DNA of 64,000 nt from Rhizobiales bacterium 62-17 (GTDB taxonomy: Bacteria; Pseudomonadota; Alphaproteobacteria; Rhizobiales; Beijerinckiaceae): assembly GCA_001898965.1 (NCBI GenBank), contig MKVW01000007.1:1-64000 (forward strand). The letters are read 5' to 3'. The position numbers were made by a program, and so were the translations under genes. This document shows positions 25,033 to 32,445 of this stretch, piece by piece. The notes beneath the pieces are model-generated. The model saw nothing but the letters and a program-made list of their open reading frames with translations, had not been told where the DNA came from and did no database searches. Within the stretch, counting starts at the first letter, position 1, and each line of letters opens with the position of its first letter.

Positions 25033-25593
25033 ATGAGTGTAAGCATCCATCCATCCGTTGACGGCGGCGTGCGAAAAGGCTCGGGACATTTTTCTGGCGG
25101 AACCTTGGTCTGCAAATGCCAGGACAAGCCCGTGAAGATCGGTATCAAGGGCGACGTCGCCCATAACCATGCTTGCGGCTGCACCAAATGCTGGAAGCCG
25201 GAAGGCGCGACCTTCTCCGTCGTCGCGGTCGTACCGCACGACAGTGTGACGGTTCTCGCCAACGGCGATAAACTTCAGATCGTCGATAAGGCTGCGACGA
25301 TCCAGCGTTATGCCTGCACCGGTTGCGGCACACACATGTACGGCCACATCGAGAACAAGGCCCATCCGTTCTACGGCCTGGACTTTATCCATCCGGAACT
25401 GTTCGCCGAACAAGGCTCGGCTGCTCCGGGATTTGCGGCCTTCGTGTCTTCGGTCATTGAATCGGGCGTCGATCCAGCGCAAATGCCAGCGATCCGTTCC
25501 CGCCTGAAGGAACTCGGGCTCGAACCCTATGATTGCCTGTCGCCTGCCCTGATGGACGCGATCTCAACACACGTAGCCAAGAAAGCCGCCTGA
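25033..25593 (+). CDS. gfa: Glutathione-dependent formaldehyde-activating enzyme (S-(hydroxymethyl)glutathione synthase)
   Basis: A 186-residue Gfa/CENP-V-fold zinc protein that speeds condensation of formaldehyde with glutathione. Zinc-binding cysteines appear as LVCKCQ (about 27-31), HACGCTKCW (about 50-55) and [12 protein letters not shown] (about 96-104). It matches the full-length Gfa family (about 190) with [16 protein letters not shown] in the C-terminal half. GGGAG precedes the ATG. It is coupled to the dehydrogenase upstream, supplying its substrate. Its stop is 9 bp from the stop of the convergent CFA-like gene. Confidence 0.94.
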   Translation: MSVSIHPSVDGGVRKGSGHFSGGTLVCKCQDKPVKIGIKGDVAHNHACGCTKCWKPEGATFSVVAVVPHDSVTVLANGDKLQIVDKAATIQRYACTGCGTHMYGHIENKAHPFYGLDFIHPELFAEQGSAAPGFAAFVSSVIESGVDPAQMPAIRSRLKELGLEPYDCLSPALMDAISTHVAKKAA

Positions 25594-25602
25594 TCCGCTG
25601 AA

Positions 25603-26634
25603 TCACGCCACGCTGGGTGTCAGCAGATAGTGGCTGACACCCCACTCACTACCATCCGCATGACCGAAAAGTCCGGATGTAGCCAGAAAGAACAGCCGCC
25701 AACGGCGCATCCATAGATGGGTGTCTGCACCATAGACCGGACGCAGGATGGTTTCGATCTCGCCTGCGTGCGTGTCGAAATTGGCGAGCCAGTCCTCGGC
25801 GGTACGGCGATAATGATCGCCGCTCCAACGCTGCTCACTCTCGACCTGGAACAGATCATTGAACTGCCGGATCAGCGCATGACTCGGCATGATGCCGCCG
25901 GTGAAGAAATGCTGGGCGATCCAGTCGCTGCGATCATTCTCGTCAAATTTATAGGAACCCCTGCGGTGGGTGAACACGTGCAGGAACAATTTGCCGTGCG
26001 GGCGCAGCCAGCCTCGAACGTGAGACAGCAATTTCCGCCAATTGCTCATATGTTCGAACATTTCGACCGAAACAATCCGATCGAAGGTCGTCGCCGTCTT
26101 GAAGATATTCATATCGCAGGTGATCACCGCCAGATTGGAGAGGCCTCGCCGCTCGGCTTCCCCTAAAATGTAGGCACGCTGAGAGTTCGAGTTAGAAACA
26201 GCGGTGATACGGGCATTGGGAAAATGCTCGGCCATATAAAGCGATAAAGAACCCCAGCCGCAACCAAGCTCCAGAATATCCTGGCCGTCCTTGAGATCGG
26301 CGTTGCGCGCCGTCTCGGCAAGCGCGGCCAGCTCCGCTTGCGCCAATGTGGTTGTTTTGTCCGCATAGAGACAGCAGGAATATTTTCGCTGCGGGCCGAG
26401 CACGCGCGCGAAGAAGAGAGCTGGCACTTCATAGTGCTGGGCATTCGCCGCATCCGTATGAACGGCGATTGGAGCGGTACTCATTTGCCTGACGAACCGC
26501 TCATCGTCGGAGGCCTCCTCACCCGCCAAGTGCCGGGACGTGCGCGAGACGAGAAAACGGATACCTGCCCGGCTGACGAAATCAGGCACCGGGATCGCTT
26601 CAGCAGCGACAATCGCGGAATTCATGAAGGTCAT
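25603..26634 (-). CDS. Cyclopropane-fatty-acyl-phospholipid synthase-like SAM methyltransferase
   Basis: A 343-residue class I methyltransferase. SAM motif LELGCGWGSLSLYMAEHFP is at about 120-138, followed by ITAVSNSNSQRAYI, and the CFA-type VSVEMFEHMSNW with the catalytic-core FVHVFTHR-like LFLHVFTHRR. Upstream HYEVPALFFARVLGPQRKYSCCLY corresponds to the CFA-family HYDvpndFF..vLgp..kYSca segment. It methylenates or methylates unsaturated acyl chains in phospholipids. It is last in the rpoE-chrR-DUF1295 operon; its start overlaps the DUF1295 stop (ATGA). In Rhodobacter sphaeroides the RpoE regulon contains such enzymes, one used for furan fatty acid synthesis, so a membrane-lipid response to singlet oxygen is likely. 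Confidence 0.88.
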   Translation of the reverse strand: MTFMNSAIVAAEAIPVPDFVSRAGIRFLVSRTSRHLAGEEASDDERFVRQMSTAPIAVHTDAANAQHYEVPALFFARVLGPQRKYSCCLYADKTTTLAQAELAALAETARNADLKDGQDILELGCGWGSLSLYMAEHFPNARITAVSNSNSQRAYILGEAERRGLSNLAVITCDMNIFKTATTFDRIVSVEMFEHMSNWRKLLSHVRGWLRPHGKLFLHVFTHRRGSYKFDENDRSDWIAQHFFTGGIMPSHALIRQFNDLFQVESEQRWSGDHYRRTAEDWLANFDTHAGEIETILRPVYGADTHLWMRRWRLFFLATSGLFGHADGSEWGVSHYLLTPSVA

Positions 26635-27461
26635 GTCGCGCCTCTTTCGGATGATTTTGCAGGAGGCCAGGGAAAGAAGGCGCTGGTCCGCGCCATATAG
26701 CGATCGAAGCTATCGCCATATTTCGCGCGCATATGCGCTTCGAGCGGCGGGATGCCCGAGACCTGGGTAAGAAGCCAGTACATGGATACGGCGCCGACGA
26801 AGGCGAACCAGCCGATGGGATAGTCGTCGGACAGAGTGACAGCGAACAGCGGAAAGGCCAGCCATCCCAACCATTCGAAGAAATAGTTGGGATGACGCGA
26901 CCAACGCCACAAACCTTCATCGCAAAAGCGATCGCGATTTTCCGGCCTGGCGCGGAAAGCCCGCAATTGCCGATCGGCTGCCGCCTCACCGGCAATGGCG
27001 ATCAGAAAGACGATCACGGCGAGGATATCCTGGCTTCGCCATGGAGCGGGCGACCAAGCGGCCAGCGCGATCGAAATCACCAGCGGAATGCTGACCAAAG
27101 CTTGCGCCTGCGCCAATTTGAACATGCCAAAGCCGACCCGTGGGCCCATCTCCCTCTTCATTTTGGCATAGCGTGGATCATCGTCGATCCGCCGGGTCCG
27201 CCACACCAGATGCAGGCCAAGACGCAGCGCCCACAGCGCGACAAGAGCGGCAACGACCAGAATCCGCAGCGAAGACGTTTTCGTCGACAGAAAGGCCGCG
27301 AGCGCCAGAATGATGCCGGCGCCGCCGACCGCGAATGTCCAGGTGACGTCGATCCAGCCGGAATTGCCGGTGCGCCGCTCGGTGATCCAGGCCGCCGTCA
27401 TCGCCAGGGCCAGTCCGATCCATCCACCCAAAACAATCAAGAGCAGAACACGGACACCCAC
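26631..27461 (-). CDS. DUF1295 family membrane protein (steroid reductase / isoprenylcysteine methyltransferase-like)
   Basis: A 276-residue integral membrane protein with about six hydrophobic segments and the conserved C-terminal DUF1295 block CDEGLWRWSRHPNYFFEWLGWLAFPLFAV, with the following PPLEAHMRAKYGDSFDRYMARTSAFFPWPP. This RHPNYF core is shared with steroid 5-alpha-reductase-like and ICMT-like enzymes and is thought to bind a cofactor such as NADPH or SAM. It starts 13 bp after the chrR stop and overlaps the CFA-like gene, so it belongs to the sigma-factor operon. Substrate unknown; a lipid modification is likely. Confidence 0.85.
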   Translation of the reverse strand: MGVRVLLLIVLGGWIGLALAMTAAWITERRTGNSGWIDVTWTFAVGGAGIILALAAFLSTKTSSLRILVVAALVALWALRLGLHLVWRTRRIDDDPRYAKMKREMGPRVGFGMFKLAQAQALVSIPLVISIALAAWSPAPWRSQDILAVIVFLIAIAGEAAADRQLRAFRARPENRDRFCDEGLWRWSRHPNYFFEWLGWLAFPLFAVTLSDDYPIGWFAFVGAVSMYWLLTQVSGIPPLEAHMRAKYGDSFDRYMARTSAFFPWPPAKSSERGAT

Positions 27462-27474
27462 GGCGATCTCCCAG

Positions 27475-28110
27475 TCATAAGCGCACGAAGGGTTGTATCA
27501 ACCGCCCCAGCAGACCGCGCAAGCGGATCGTGCCGGCCATGGCAACGAGACAGATACATTCTTCATTGCCGATGCGTGGCGCGTGGCTGATGCCGCCGTC
27601 CGCCTCCTCCATGTCGCCGACGCCGAAACGTCCCAGCTCGTGACTGAACTCGCCTTTCAGGACGAGGGTCAATTCGCTGCCCGAGTGGCTATGGTCCGGC
27701 AGCTCGGTACCGGCGGCACCGCGCAGCATGAAGGCGCGTACGCCCTTGTCTTCCAGATTGATGCCACACCGATAGACCCCCGGCCCGATCCACCGCCATG
27801 GTCCACGGCCATAGACATCGATCATCGCTTCGACACTCTCGGCGATCGAAAGATCGCGACGCGGCAGAGGTTGCTGCGGCAGATCGGCGGAAATGGCGGT
27901 GATGGCCTGGCTTCGCTTCGCCACACTGAAGCCACCAGCACCCGCTTCGTCGAGCAGCACGCCGCCGATACATTCAAAGTCCGCCACCGCTCGCCGACAT
28001 TGCGCGCACAAGGCCAGATGCGCGGCAACGACGAGTGTGCTCGCCTCATCGAGAGCGCCGGCGGCGAATTCGGCCAACAGCAAATCGCTGGGATGACGGG
28101 TCGGCATCAT
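27475..28110 (-). CDS. chrR: ChrR family zinc anti-sigma factor (cupin)
   Basis: About 211 residues. The N-terminal zinc anti-sigma domain has the HxxxCxxC motif (His31, Cys35, Cys38 in HLALCAQC). The C-terminal cupin has HSHSGSELTLVLKGEF and DGGISHAP, placing His140, His142, Glu146 and His176 one position from the zinc ligands I recall for Rhodobacter ChrR (141, 143, 147, 177). It should hold RpoE inactive and release it under singlet oxygen or related stress. The start codon overlaps the sigma-factor stop (ATGATG), with a GGAGGAG site just upstream. Confidence 0.93.
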   Translation of the reverse strand: MMPTRHPSDLLLAEFAAGALDEASTLVVAAHLALCAQCRRAVADFECIGGVLLDEAGAGGFSVAKRSQAITAISADLPQQPLPRRDLSIAESVEAMIDVYGRGPWRWIGPGVYRCGINLEDKGVRAFMLRGAAGTELPDHSHSGSELTLVLKGEFSHELGRFGVGDMEEADGGISHAPRIGNEECICLVAMAGTIRLRGLLGRLIQPFVRL

Positions 28111-28691
28111 GGCGTCTCCTCCTCCGCCAAATCCGCCAGAGCCTGACGGAGCCGCACCATGGCGAGACGAAGCCGGGATTTCACCGTTCCCAGCGGCAGT
28201 TCGAGACATTTAGAAATTTCTCCATGAGCCTTGCCCTCGATGAAGGACATGCGCACCACTTCCGCCTGTTCCGGCGGCAGATGTTGAAGCGCTTCGGCGA
28301 CGCGACGCTGACGCTCATCAATATCGACGAGATTATCGGGCTGCTCCGGCGCCTCGGGTTCCACCCGATCGAGCAGCGCGTGAACCTGCGCGCGACGCTC
28401 ACGGCGAATGCCGTCGATCCGCAGATTGCGGGCAATCGCGAAAACCCAGGCGGCGGGCGTCGCGCGCAACGGATCGAAGTAGCCGGCCTTGCGCCAGAGC
28501 GTCAGCATTGCCTCCTGGGCAATGTCCTCAGCCTGTTCGACGCTGGCGCCTGTTCGCAAGATCATGCCACGAATACGCGGCGCGAAATGATCGAAAAGGC
28601 AGGCAAAGGCATTTCGATCGCGCCGCTCCGCAATCGACCTGATCAGCTTGCCATATTCATCGTCCGATCTGTTCGGACTTTCATCTGCCAT
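28107..28691 (-). CDS. rpoE: ECF sigma factor, RpoE/ChrR-partner group (ECF11-like)
   Basis: A 194-residue sigma-70 family protein with region 2 (RDRNAFACLFDHFAPRIRGMI, then EDIAQEAMLTLWRKAGYFDP, and AWVFAIARNLRIDGIRRERR) and region 4 (EALQHLPPEQAEVVRMSFIEGKAHGEISKCLELPLGTVKSRLRLAMVRLR). The ATG at 28691 gives a normal length; a longer frame to 28907 would run through the promoter. Gene order with chrR, DUF1295 and CFA, and the divergent FAD-oxidase/DUF1365 pair, marks it as the singlet-oxygen sigma factor type. An upstream TGATCC-N18-TAAAGA suggests autoregulation. Confidence 0.92.
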   Translation of the reverse strand: MADESPNRSDDEYGKLIRSIAERRDRNAFACLFDHFAPRIRGMILRTGASVEQAEDIAQEAMLTLWRKAGYFDPLRATPAAWVFAIARNLRIDGIRRERRAQVHALLDRVEPEAPEQPDNLVDIDERQRRVAEALQHLPPEQAEVVRMSFIEGKAHGEISKCLELPLGTVKSRLRLAMVRLRQALADLAEEETP

Positions 28692-28803
28692 TTTGACCCC
28701 GCGCCGGACCTTCGTCACCCAGCGATCCACTATCCATCGACGATCGTCTTTCGGGCCCTGAGGCATTTTATAAACAATCCGGCGAACATCGAGTTTCATG
28801 CCC

Positions 28804-28833
28804 TCTTTACGTCTGCCGATCCCGAGCGGATCA
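28804..28833 (-). promoter_or_regulatory. Candidate RpoE-dependent promoter of the rpoE-chrR operon
   Basis: On the minus strand TGATCC at 28833-28828 is followed after 18 bp by TAAAGA at 28809-28804. This fits the TGATC (-35) and TAAGA-like (-10) boxes I recall for RpoE-ChrR type promoters. Transcription would begin near 28797 and leave a leader of about 105 nt before the sigma-factor ATG. It implies positive autoregulation. Confidence 0.65.
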
Positions 28834-28854
28834 CCTGTCGGCCCACGAACACAG

Positions 28855-28884
28855 TGATCCACGCACGCCGTAGCGACGTATGAC
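28855..28884 (+). promoter_or_regulatory. Candidate RpoE-dependent promoter of the DUF2147-oxidase-DUF1365 operon
   Basis: TGATCC at 28855-28860 is followed after exactly 18 bp by TATGAC at 28879-28884. The -35 is identical to that of the divergent candidate promoter 22 bp away. The -10 is a weaker match. The start would be near 28892, about 77 nt before the DUF2147 ATG. It would put both arms of the island under the same sigma factor. Confidence 0.5.
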
Positions 28885-28968
28885 GTTATAACGCGACGGC
28901 GACCCATCTTTGTTCTGCGCGACTAAATATTTGATAATATTTATTGTCTCGTTCCGGGAGGCTTTTTC

Positions 28969-29355
28969 ATGCGCAACATGATCATCCGGGCACTTCTGAT
29001 GATGTTCATTTGCGCATCGTCGGGCGCCCAAGCCCAGGATGCGGTGGCGGCTATGTCAGGCTCCTGGGCACGAGGCGACGGCATTGCGCGCGTCCGCATC
29101 GCCCCGTGCGGCGCTCAGGTGTGCGCCATCAACACCTGGATCAAGGGCGGCGTGACCGACGAGAAAGTCGGCGACAGGCTGGTCATGGACGTCAAACCCA
29201 AATCGGCGAGCCTGCTCAGCGGCACGGCCTACGACCCACAGCGCAAGCTTTCCTTCAACATCGACATCACCGTCGCGGCCAACACTCTGCGGACCCAAGG
29301 CTGCGTCATCGGACGGATATTGTGCAAGGACATGTCATGGAGCCGCATCCGCTAG
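28969..29355 (+). CDS. DUF2147 domain-containing secreted protein
   Basis: A 128-residue protein with a Sec signal peptide (MRNMIIRALLMMFICASSG, cleavage after AQA near 23). The mature part follows the DUF2147 pattern: GSWARGDGIARVRIAPCGAQVCAINTWIKGG (a short calycin-like beta start with a Cys pair) and GCVIGRILCKDMSWSRI at the end, with a second pair of Cys. It is periplasmic and of unknown function. The ATG is preceded by GGGAGG. It is the first gene after the plus-strand ECF-like promoter and probably cotranscribed with the FAD protein. Confidence 0.85.
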   Translation: MRNMIIRALLMMFICASSGAQAQDAVAAMSGSWARGDGIARVRIAPCGAQVCAINTWIKGGVTDEKVGDRLVMDVKPKSASLLSGTAYDPQRKLSFNIDITVAANTLRTQGCVIGRILCKDMSWSRIR

Positions 29356-29429
29356 AGCGGTGATCCAACGGGCGCACGAGACCGTAGTGCATGCAAGCCG
29401 CTTGAAAGCGGTCGGCACGAGGTCTGACG

Positions 29430-30806
29430 ATGAACGCCCATTCCGCCCCTCCCGGCACCCAGCCTCCGGGTCTCAAGATCGCCATCGTCGGGACAGGCAT
29501 ATCGGGGATGGCAGCGGCCTGGCTGCTCGCCCATCGCCATGACGTCACTATCTTCGAACAGGACGGCCGTATCGGCGGCCACTCCAACACCCGCGTGGTC
29601 GACACTCAGGACGGACCGATCGCCGTCGATACCGGCTTCATCGTCTACAATGAAAAGACCTATCCGAACCTGACCGCCCTTTTCGCTCATCTCGATGTGG
29701 CAACGCAGCCGTCGGACATGTCATTTTCGGCTTCGCTGCACAATGGCGCGATCGAATATTCGGGCGAAAGTTTCACCAGCCTGTTTGCCCAGCGCAGCAA
29801 TCTTCTGCGGCCGCGCTTCTGGTCCATGCTCTATGATCTGCAACGCTTCTACCGACAGGCAACCCGCGACAGCCGCCGGCATCTCCTCGCCAATCTATCG
29901 CTCGGCGAATATCTCGATCGCGGTGCTTATGGCGCGGCTTTCCGCGACGATCATCTTCTGCCGCTCGCGGCGGCGATCTGGTCGGCCCCGGCCAGCCGCA
30001 TTCTCGACTATCCGGCCGCCTCCTTCATCCGCTTTCAGGAAAATCATGGCCTGCTCAACATTTTCAAGCGACCGATCTGGCGCACGGTCACGGGCGGCAG
30101 CCGCGCCTATGTAGAGAAGCTGACGCGCGGCTATGCCGATCGCATTCGCCGCAATGCCGCCATCGTCGCGATCATGCGCAACCGCGAAGGCGTCGAAATT
30201 GTCGATACGAGTGGACATCGCGAGCGCTTCGACCATGTGGTTCTCGCCACCCATGCAGACCAGGCGCTGCGTCTCATTGCGGCACCGACCGTGCCGGAGC
30301 GCGAACTTTTGTCGGCGTTCCGCTATAGCCGCAATATCGCCTATCTGCATCGCGACCCATCGCTGATGCCGCGCCGGCGCACGGTCTGGGCAAGTTGGAA
30401 CTATCTGGATCTGCGTTCAGATGATGAAGCAGACTGCCTCACGGTCACGTATTGGATGAACAAGTTGCAGGGCATCGATCCGGCGCATCCTTTGTTCGTG
30501 ACGCTCAATCCAACACGCCCACCGAAGGTCGACAAACAGATCAGCCAGGAAATTTACGAACATCCAACTTTCGATGCCGAGGCTATCGGTGCCCAAAGCA
30601 AACTGTGGTCGCTGCAGGGACAAGGCAATGTCTGGTTCTGTGGCGCCTATATGGGCGCGGGTTTTCATGAGGATGGCCTGCAAGCCGGCCTTGCCGTCGC
30701 CGAAGCCCTTGGCGGTGTCCGCCGGCCATGGCGGGTCTCCGACGAGTCCAGCCGCATCAGCCTGCCCGCCGGCTGGAATACCGAAACCGTGGAGATGGCC
30801 GCGTGA
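29430..30806 (+). CDS. FAD-dependent amine-oxidase-like protein (COG2907 group)
   Basis: A 458-residue flavoprotein with the FAD fold LKIAIVGTGISGMAAAWLLAHRHDVTIFEQDGRIGGHSNT at about 10-52 and DTGFIVYNEKTYPNLTALFAHL, diagnostic for this group. GGSRAYVEKL and the C-terminal GNVWFCGAYMGAGFHEDGLQAGLAVAEAL complete the NAD/FAD-binding amine oxidase fold. In Rhodobacter sphaeroides RpoE-regulated proteins of this kind take part in furan fatty acid formation as acyl-chain desaturases (recalled, not verified). Its GTGA overlap with DUF1365 and location opposite rpoE-chrR-CFA support the same role here. Confidence 0.88.
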   Translation: MNAHSAPPGTQPPGLKIAIVGTGISGMAAAWLLAHRHDVTIFEQDGRIGGHSNTRVVDTQDGPIAVDTGFIVYNEKTYPNLTALFAHLDVATQPSDMSFSASLHNGAIEYSGESFTSLFAQRSNLLRPRFWSMLYDLQRFYRQATRDSRRHLLANLSLGEYLDRGAYGAAFRDDHLLPLAAAIWSAPASRILDYPAASFIRFQENHGLLNIFKRPIWRTVTGGSRAYVEKLTRGYADRIRRNAAIVAIMRNREGVEIVDTSGHRERFDHVVLATHADQALRLIAAPTVPERELLSAFRYSRNIAYLHRDPSLMPRRRTVWASWNYLDLRSDDEADCLTVTYWMNKLQGIDPAHPLFVTLNPTRPPKVDKQISQEIYEHPTFDAEAIGAQSKLWSLQGQGNVWFCGAYMGAGFHEDGLQAGLAVAEALGGVRRPWRVSDESSRISLPAGWNTETVEMAA

Positions 30807-31606
30807 ACTTTCGCTCGCGTCTCTATGTCGGAGAGGTGATGCATCTGCGCTGGCGGCCGCGACGGCATCGGCTGCGTCATACCTGCTTCTGGTTTCTCTA
30901 CGATCTCGATGAGATCGATACGCTCGACCGTGGCCTGCGCTGGTTTTCGGCGGAACGTTTCAATCTCCTGAGTTTTCGGACCGCCGATCATGGCGACGGC
31001 AGCGCAACGCCACTTCGCCGGCAAATCGAGCGGCATCTTCGCCAGGCCGGCTTCGATCCCACGGACGGGACGATCCAACTGCTCTGCATGCCGCGCGTCC
31101 TCTGGTATGGTTTCAACCCGCTGAGCGTCTATTTCTGCCGCGATCGCGACGGCGCGCTGCAAGCGCTGATCTACCAGGTTCACAACACATTCGGCGAGCG
31201 CCACTCTTATTTGATTCCCATCGGGCTAGGCGACAAGGACAGCAACATTCAGCAAAGCTGCCGCAAGGTCTTCCATGTCTCGCCGTTCATGGACATGGAC
31301 ATGAACTACGATTTCAAAGTGCGGGCACCGGACGAACGCGTCACGGTCGTCATTCGCAGTAGCGACGGCCAAGGGCCGATGCTACATGCGGTGCTCAGTG
31401 GCACGGCTGTCGCGGTCGACGACCGGGCCCTCGTGCGCCTGTCGCTCGCCAACCCGTTTCTGACCCTGAAGGTCATCGCGGCCATTCACGTACACGCGCT
31501 GGTGATCTGGCTGAAAGGGGTCCGCCTGCGGCCGCACCCCAAGGCGCCGCCGCAAGCGGTAACCCAAGTCTCGCTTGCGACGAACACCAAGGCTATGTCC
31601 CGCTAG
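30803..31606 (+). CDS. DUF1365 domain-containing protein
   Basis: A 267-residue protein of the DUF1365 family: LYVGEVMHLRWRPRRHRLRHTCFWFLYDLDEI, NLLSFRTADHGDG, LLCMPRVLWYGFNPLSVYFC, ALIYQVHNTFGERHSYL and KVFHVSPFMDMDMNYDF all match its conserved blocks. The C-terminal part is hydrophobic, suggesting membrane attachment. The GTG start overlaps the stop of the FAD protein gene, so the two are translationally coupled. The same pair recurs next to CFA-like genes in many bacteria, pointing to modification of acyl chains. It overlaps the convergent gene at its 3' end by 4 bp. Confidence 0.9.
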   Translation: MNFRSRLYVGEVMHLRWRPRRHRLRHTCFWFLYDLDEIDTLDRGLRWFSAERFNLLSFRTADHGDGSATPLRRQIERHLRQAGFDPTDGTIQLLCMPRVLWYGFNPLSVYFCRDRDGALQALIYQVHNTFGERHSYLIPIGLGDKDSNIQQSCRKVFHVSPFMDMDMNYDFKVRAPDERVTVVIRSSDGQGPMLHAVLSGTAVAVDDRALVRLSLANPFLTLKVIAAIHVHALVIWLKGVRLRPHPKAPPQAVTQVSLATNTKAMSR

Positions 31607-32100
31607 CGCATTTCCGGCGCGAAGAGGAACAGGACGAAGGGAAAGAGGCCGAGGAAAACCCAGAAAGCGACCGACAACGCGCGTGCCGCCGGCCGCCCTT
31701 GCTCGCGCGCCCGCTTGGGCTTCAGCGGGTCATAGATAATATCGACGGTCGCGCCGATCGCCCGCGTCGCGGCGTTGCAGCCGAGGTTCGAAATGAAGTC
31801 GTGCGAACGGCCGAGCACATCCTTGAACTGGATGATCGGCCGGTCGGGAGACTCATCCCCCGGATCGATGCCGATCACCCTCCCCCCAGCGCGCCGGCCC
31901 CGGGTCGCCAGGACGATTTCGTCACGGAGAACTGCCAGAGTGACGGCCATGAAACAGAGGCTGACCAACAGCAGCCACATCCGGCCGGGACTGACATCGT
32001 AGCCGAAGATTTTGGTGAGCAGCACAAACGGCCGCAATGCGGCTTCAAAGAGAACCTGGATTTGCTGAAAAACGGCGTTCCAGAGCTGTTCGATGGTCAT
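31603..32100 (-). CDS. DUF3592-like membrane protein
   Basis: A 165-residue protein with two hydrophobic segments near the N-terminus (about 40-58, MWLLLVSLCFMAVTLAVL) and the C-terminus (about 142-160, VAFWVFLGLFPFVLFLF), and a central soluble part with GGRVIGIDPG, PIIQFKDVLGRSHDFIS and VDIIYDPLKPKRAR. This layout, with a GxV..YdP..P pattern between membrane spans, matches DUF3592 proteins. No function is known. It is convergent with DUF1365, overlapping by 4 bp, and not obviously linked to the nitrate genes upstream of its start. A second protein of this type is at 57200. Confidence 0.7.
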   Translation of the reverse strand: MTIEQLWNAVFQQIQVLFEAALRPFVLLTKIFGYDVSPGRMWLLLVSLCFMAVTLAVLRDEIVLATRGRRAGGRVIGIDPGDESPDRPIIQFKDVLGRSHDFISNLGCNAATRAIGATVDIIYDPLKPKRAREQGRPAARALSVAFWVFLGLFPFVLFLFAPEMR

Positions 32101-32185
32101 GGTCGCGACCCGAAGGCACTGAACGTTGGGATATCACGGCTTTCCCAAACAATGATGAACGGCATTCAGCGGAACTGCCGCGTTA

Positions 32186-32200
32186 TTGTGCGATGCACAA
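32186..32200. promoter_or_regulatory. Inverted repeat upstream of the nasT promoter
   Basis: TTGTGC-GAT-GCACAA is a perfect 6-bp inverted repeat about 85 bp upstream of the sigma-54-type promoter at 32284, a usual distance for an activator site. It does not have the usual NtrC order (GCAC then GTGC), so the binding protein is uncertain. The rest of the 345-bp gap 32101-32445 shows no gene. Confidence 0.4.
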
Positions 32201-32283
32201 CTTATCATCATGTGATTGCCTCACGAGATCGCATCCGGCGACCCAGCCATGAGCTTGACCAGACGAATGCCGCGGGATCGTGC

Positions 32284-32299
32284 TGGCACGGCGATTGCC
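32284..32299 (+). promoter_or_regulatory. Sigma-54 (RpoN) promoter of nasT-nasS
   Basis: TGGCAC at 32284-32289, five bases, then TTGC at 32295-32298 matches the sigma-54 consensus TGGCAC-N5-TTGC at every defined base, with GG and GC separated by exactly 10 bp. Transcription would begin near 32310, leaving a leader of about 136 nt before nasT. Nitrogen-limitation control through NtrC is the usual partner of such promoters. Confidence 0.75.
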
Positions 32300-32445
32300 T
32301 AAAAATTTGGCGTCTCGCCATCCGGCCAGACTATCCGATGGAATGGCATTTGCTTGATCGACGACCGAGACCAACGTTGAGCGCCCGCGCGGATGACAGA
32401 GCGGCCAAGCCGCGCCGCCCGGCCAATACTGGAGCTTTAGCTGAC

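Noticed and set aside
32101..32445. N-terminal extension of the nasT frame through the upstream gap
   Set aside because: It would run through the sigma-54 promoter and has no receiver-domain similarity; ATG 32446 has its own ribosome site.
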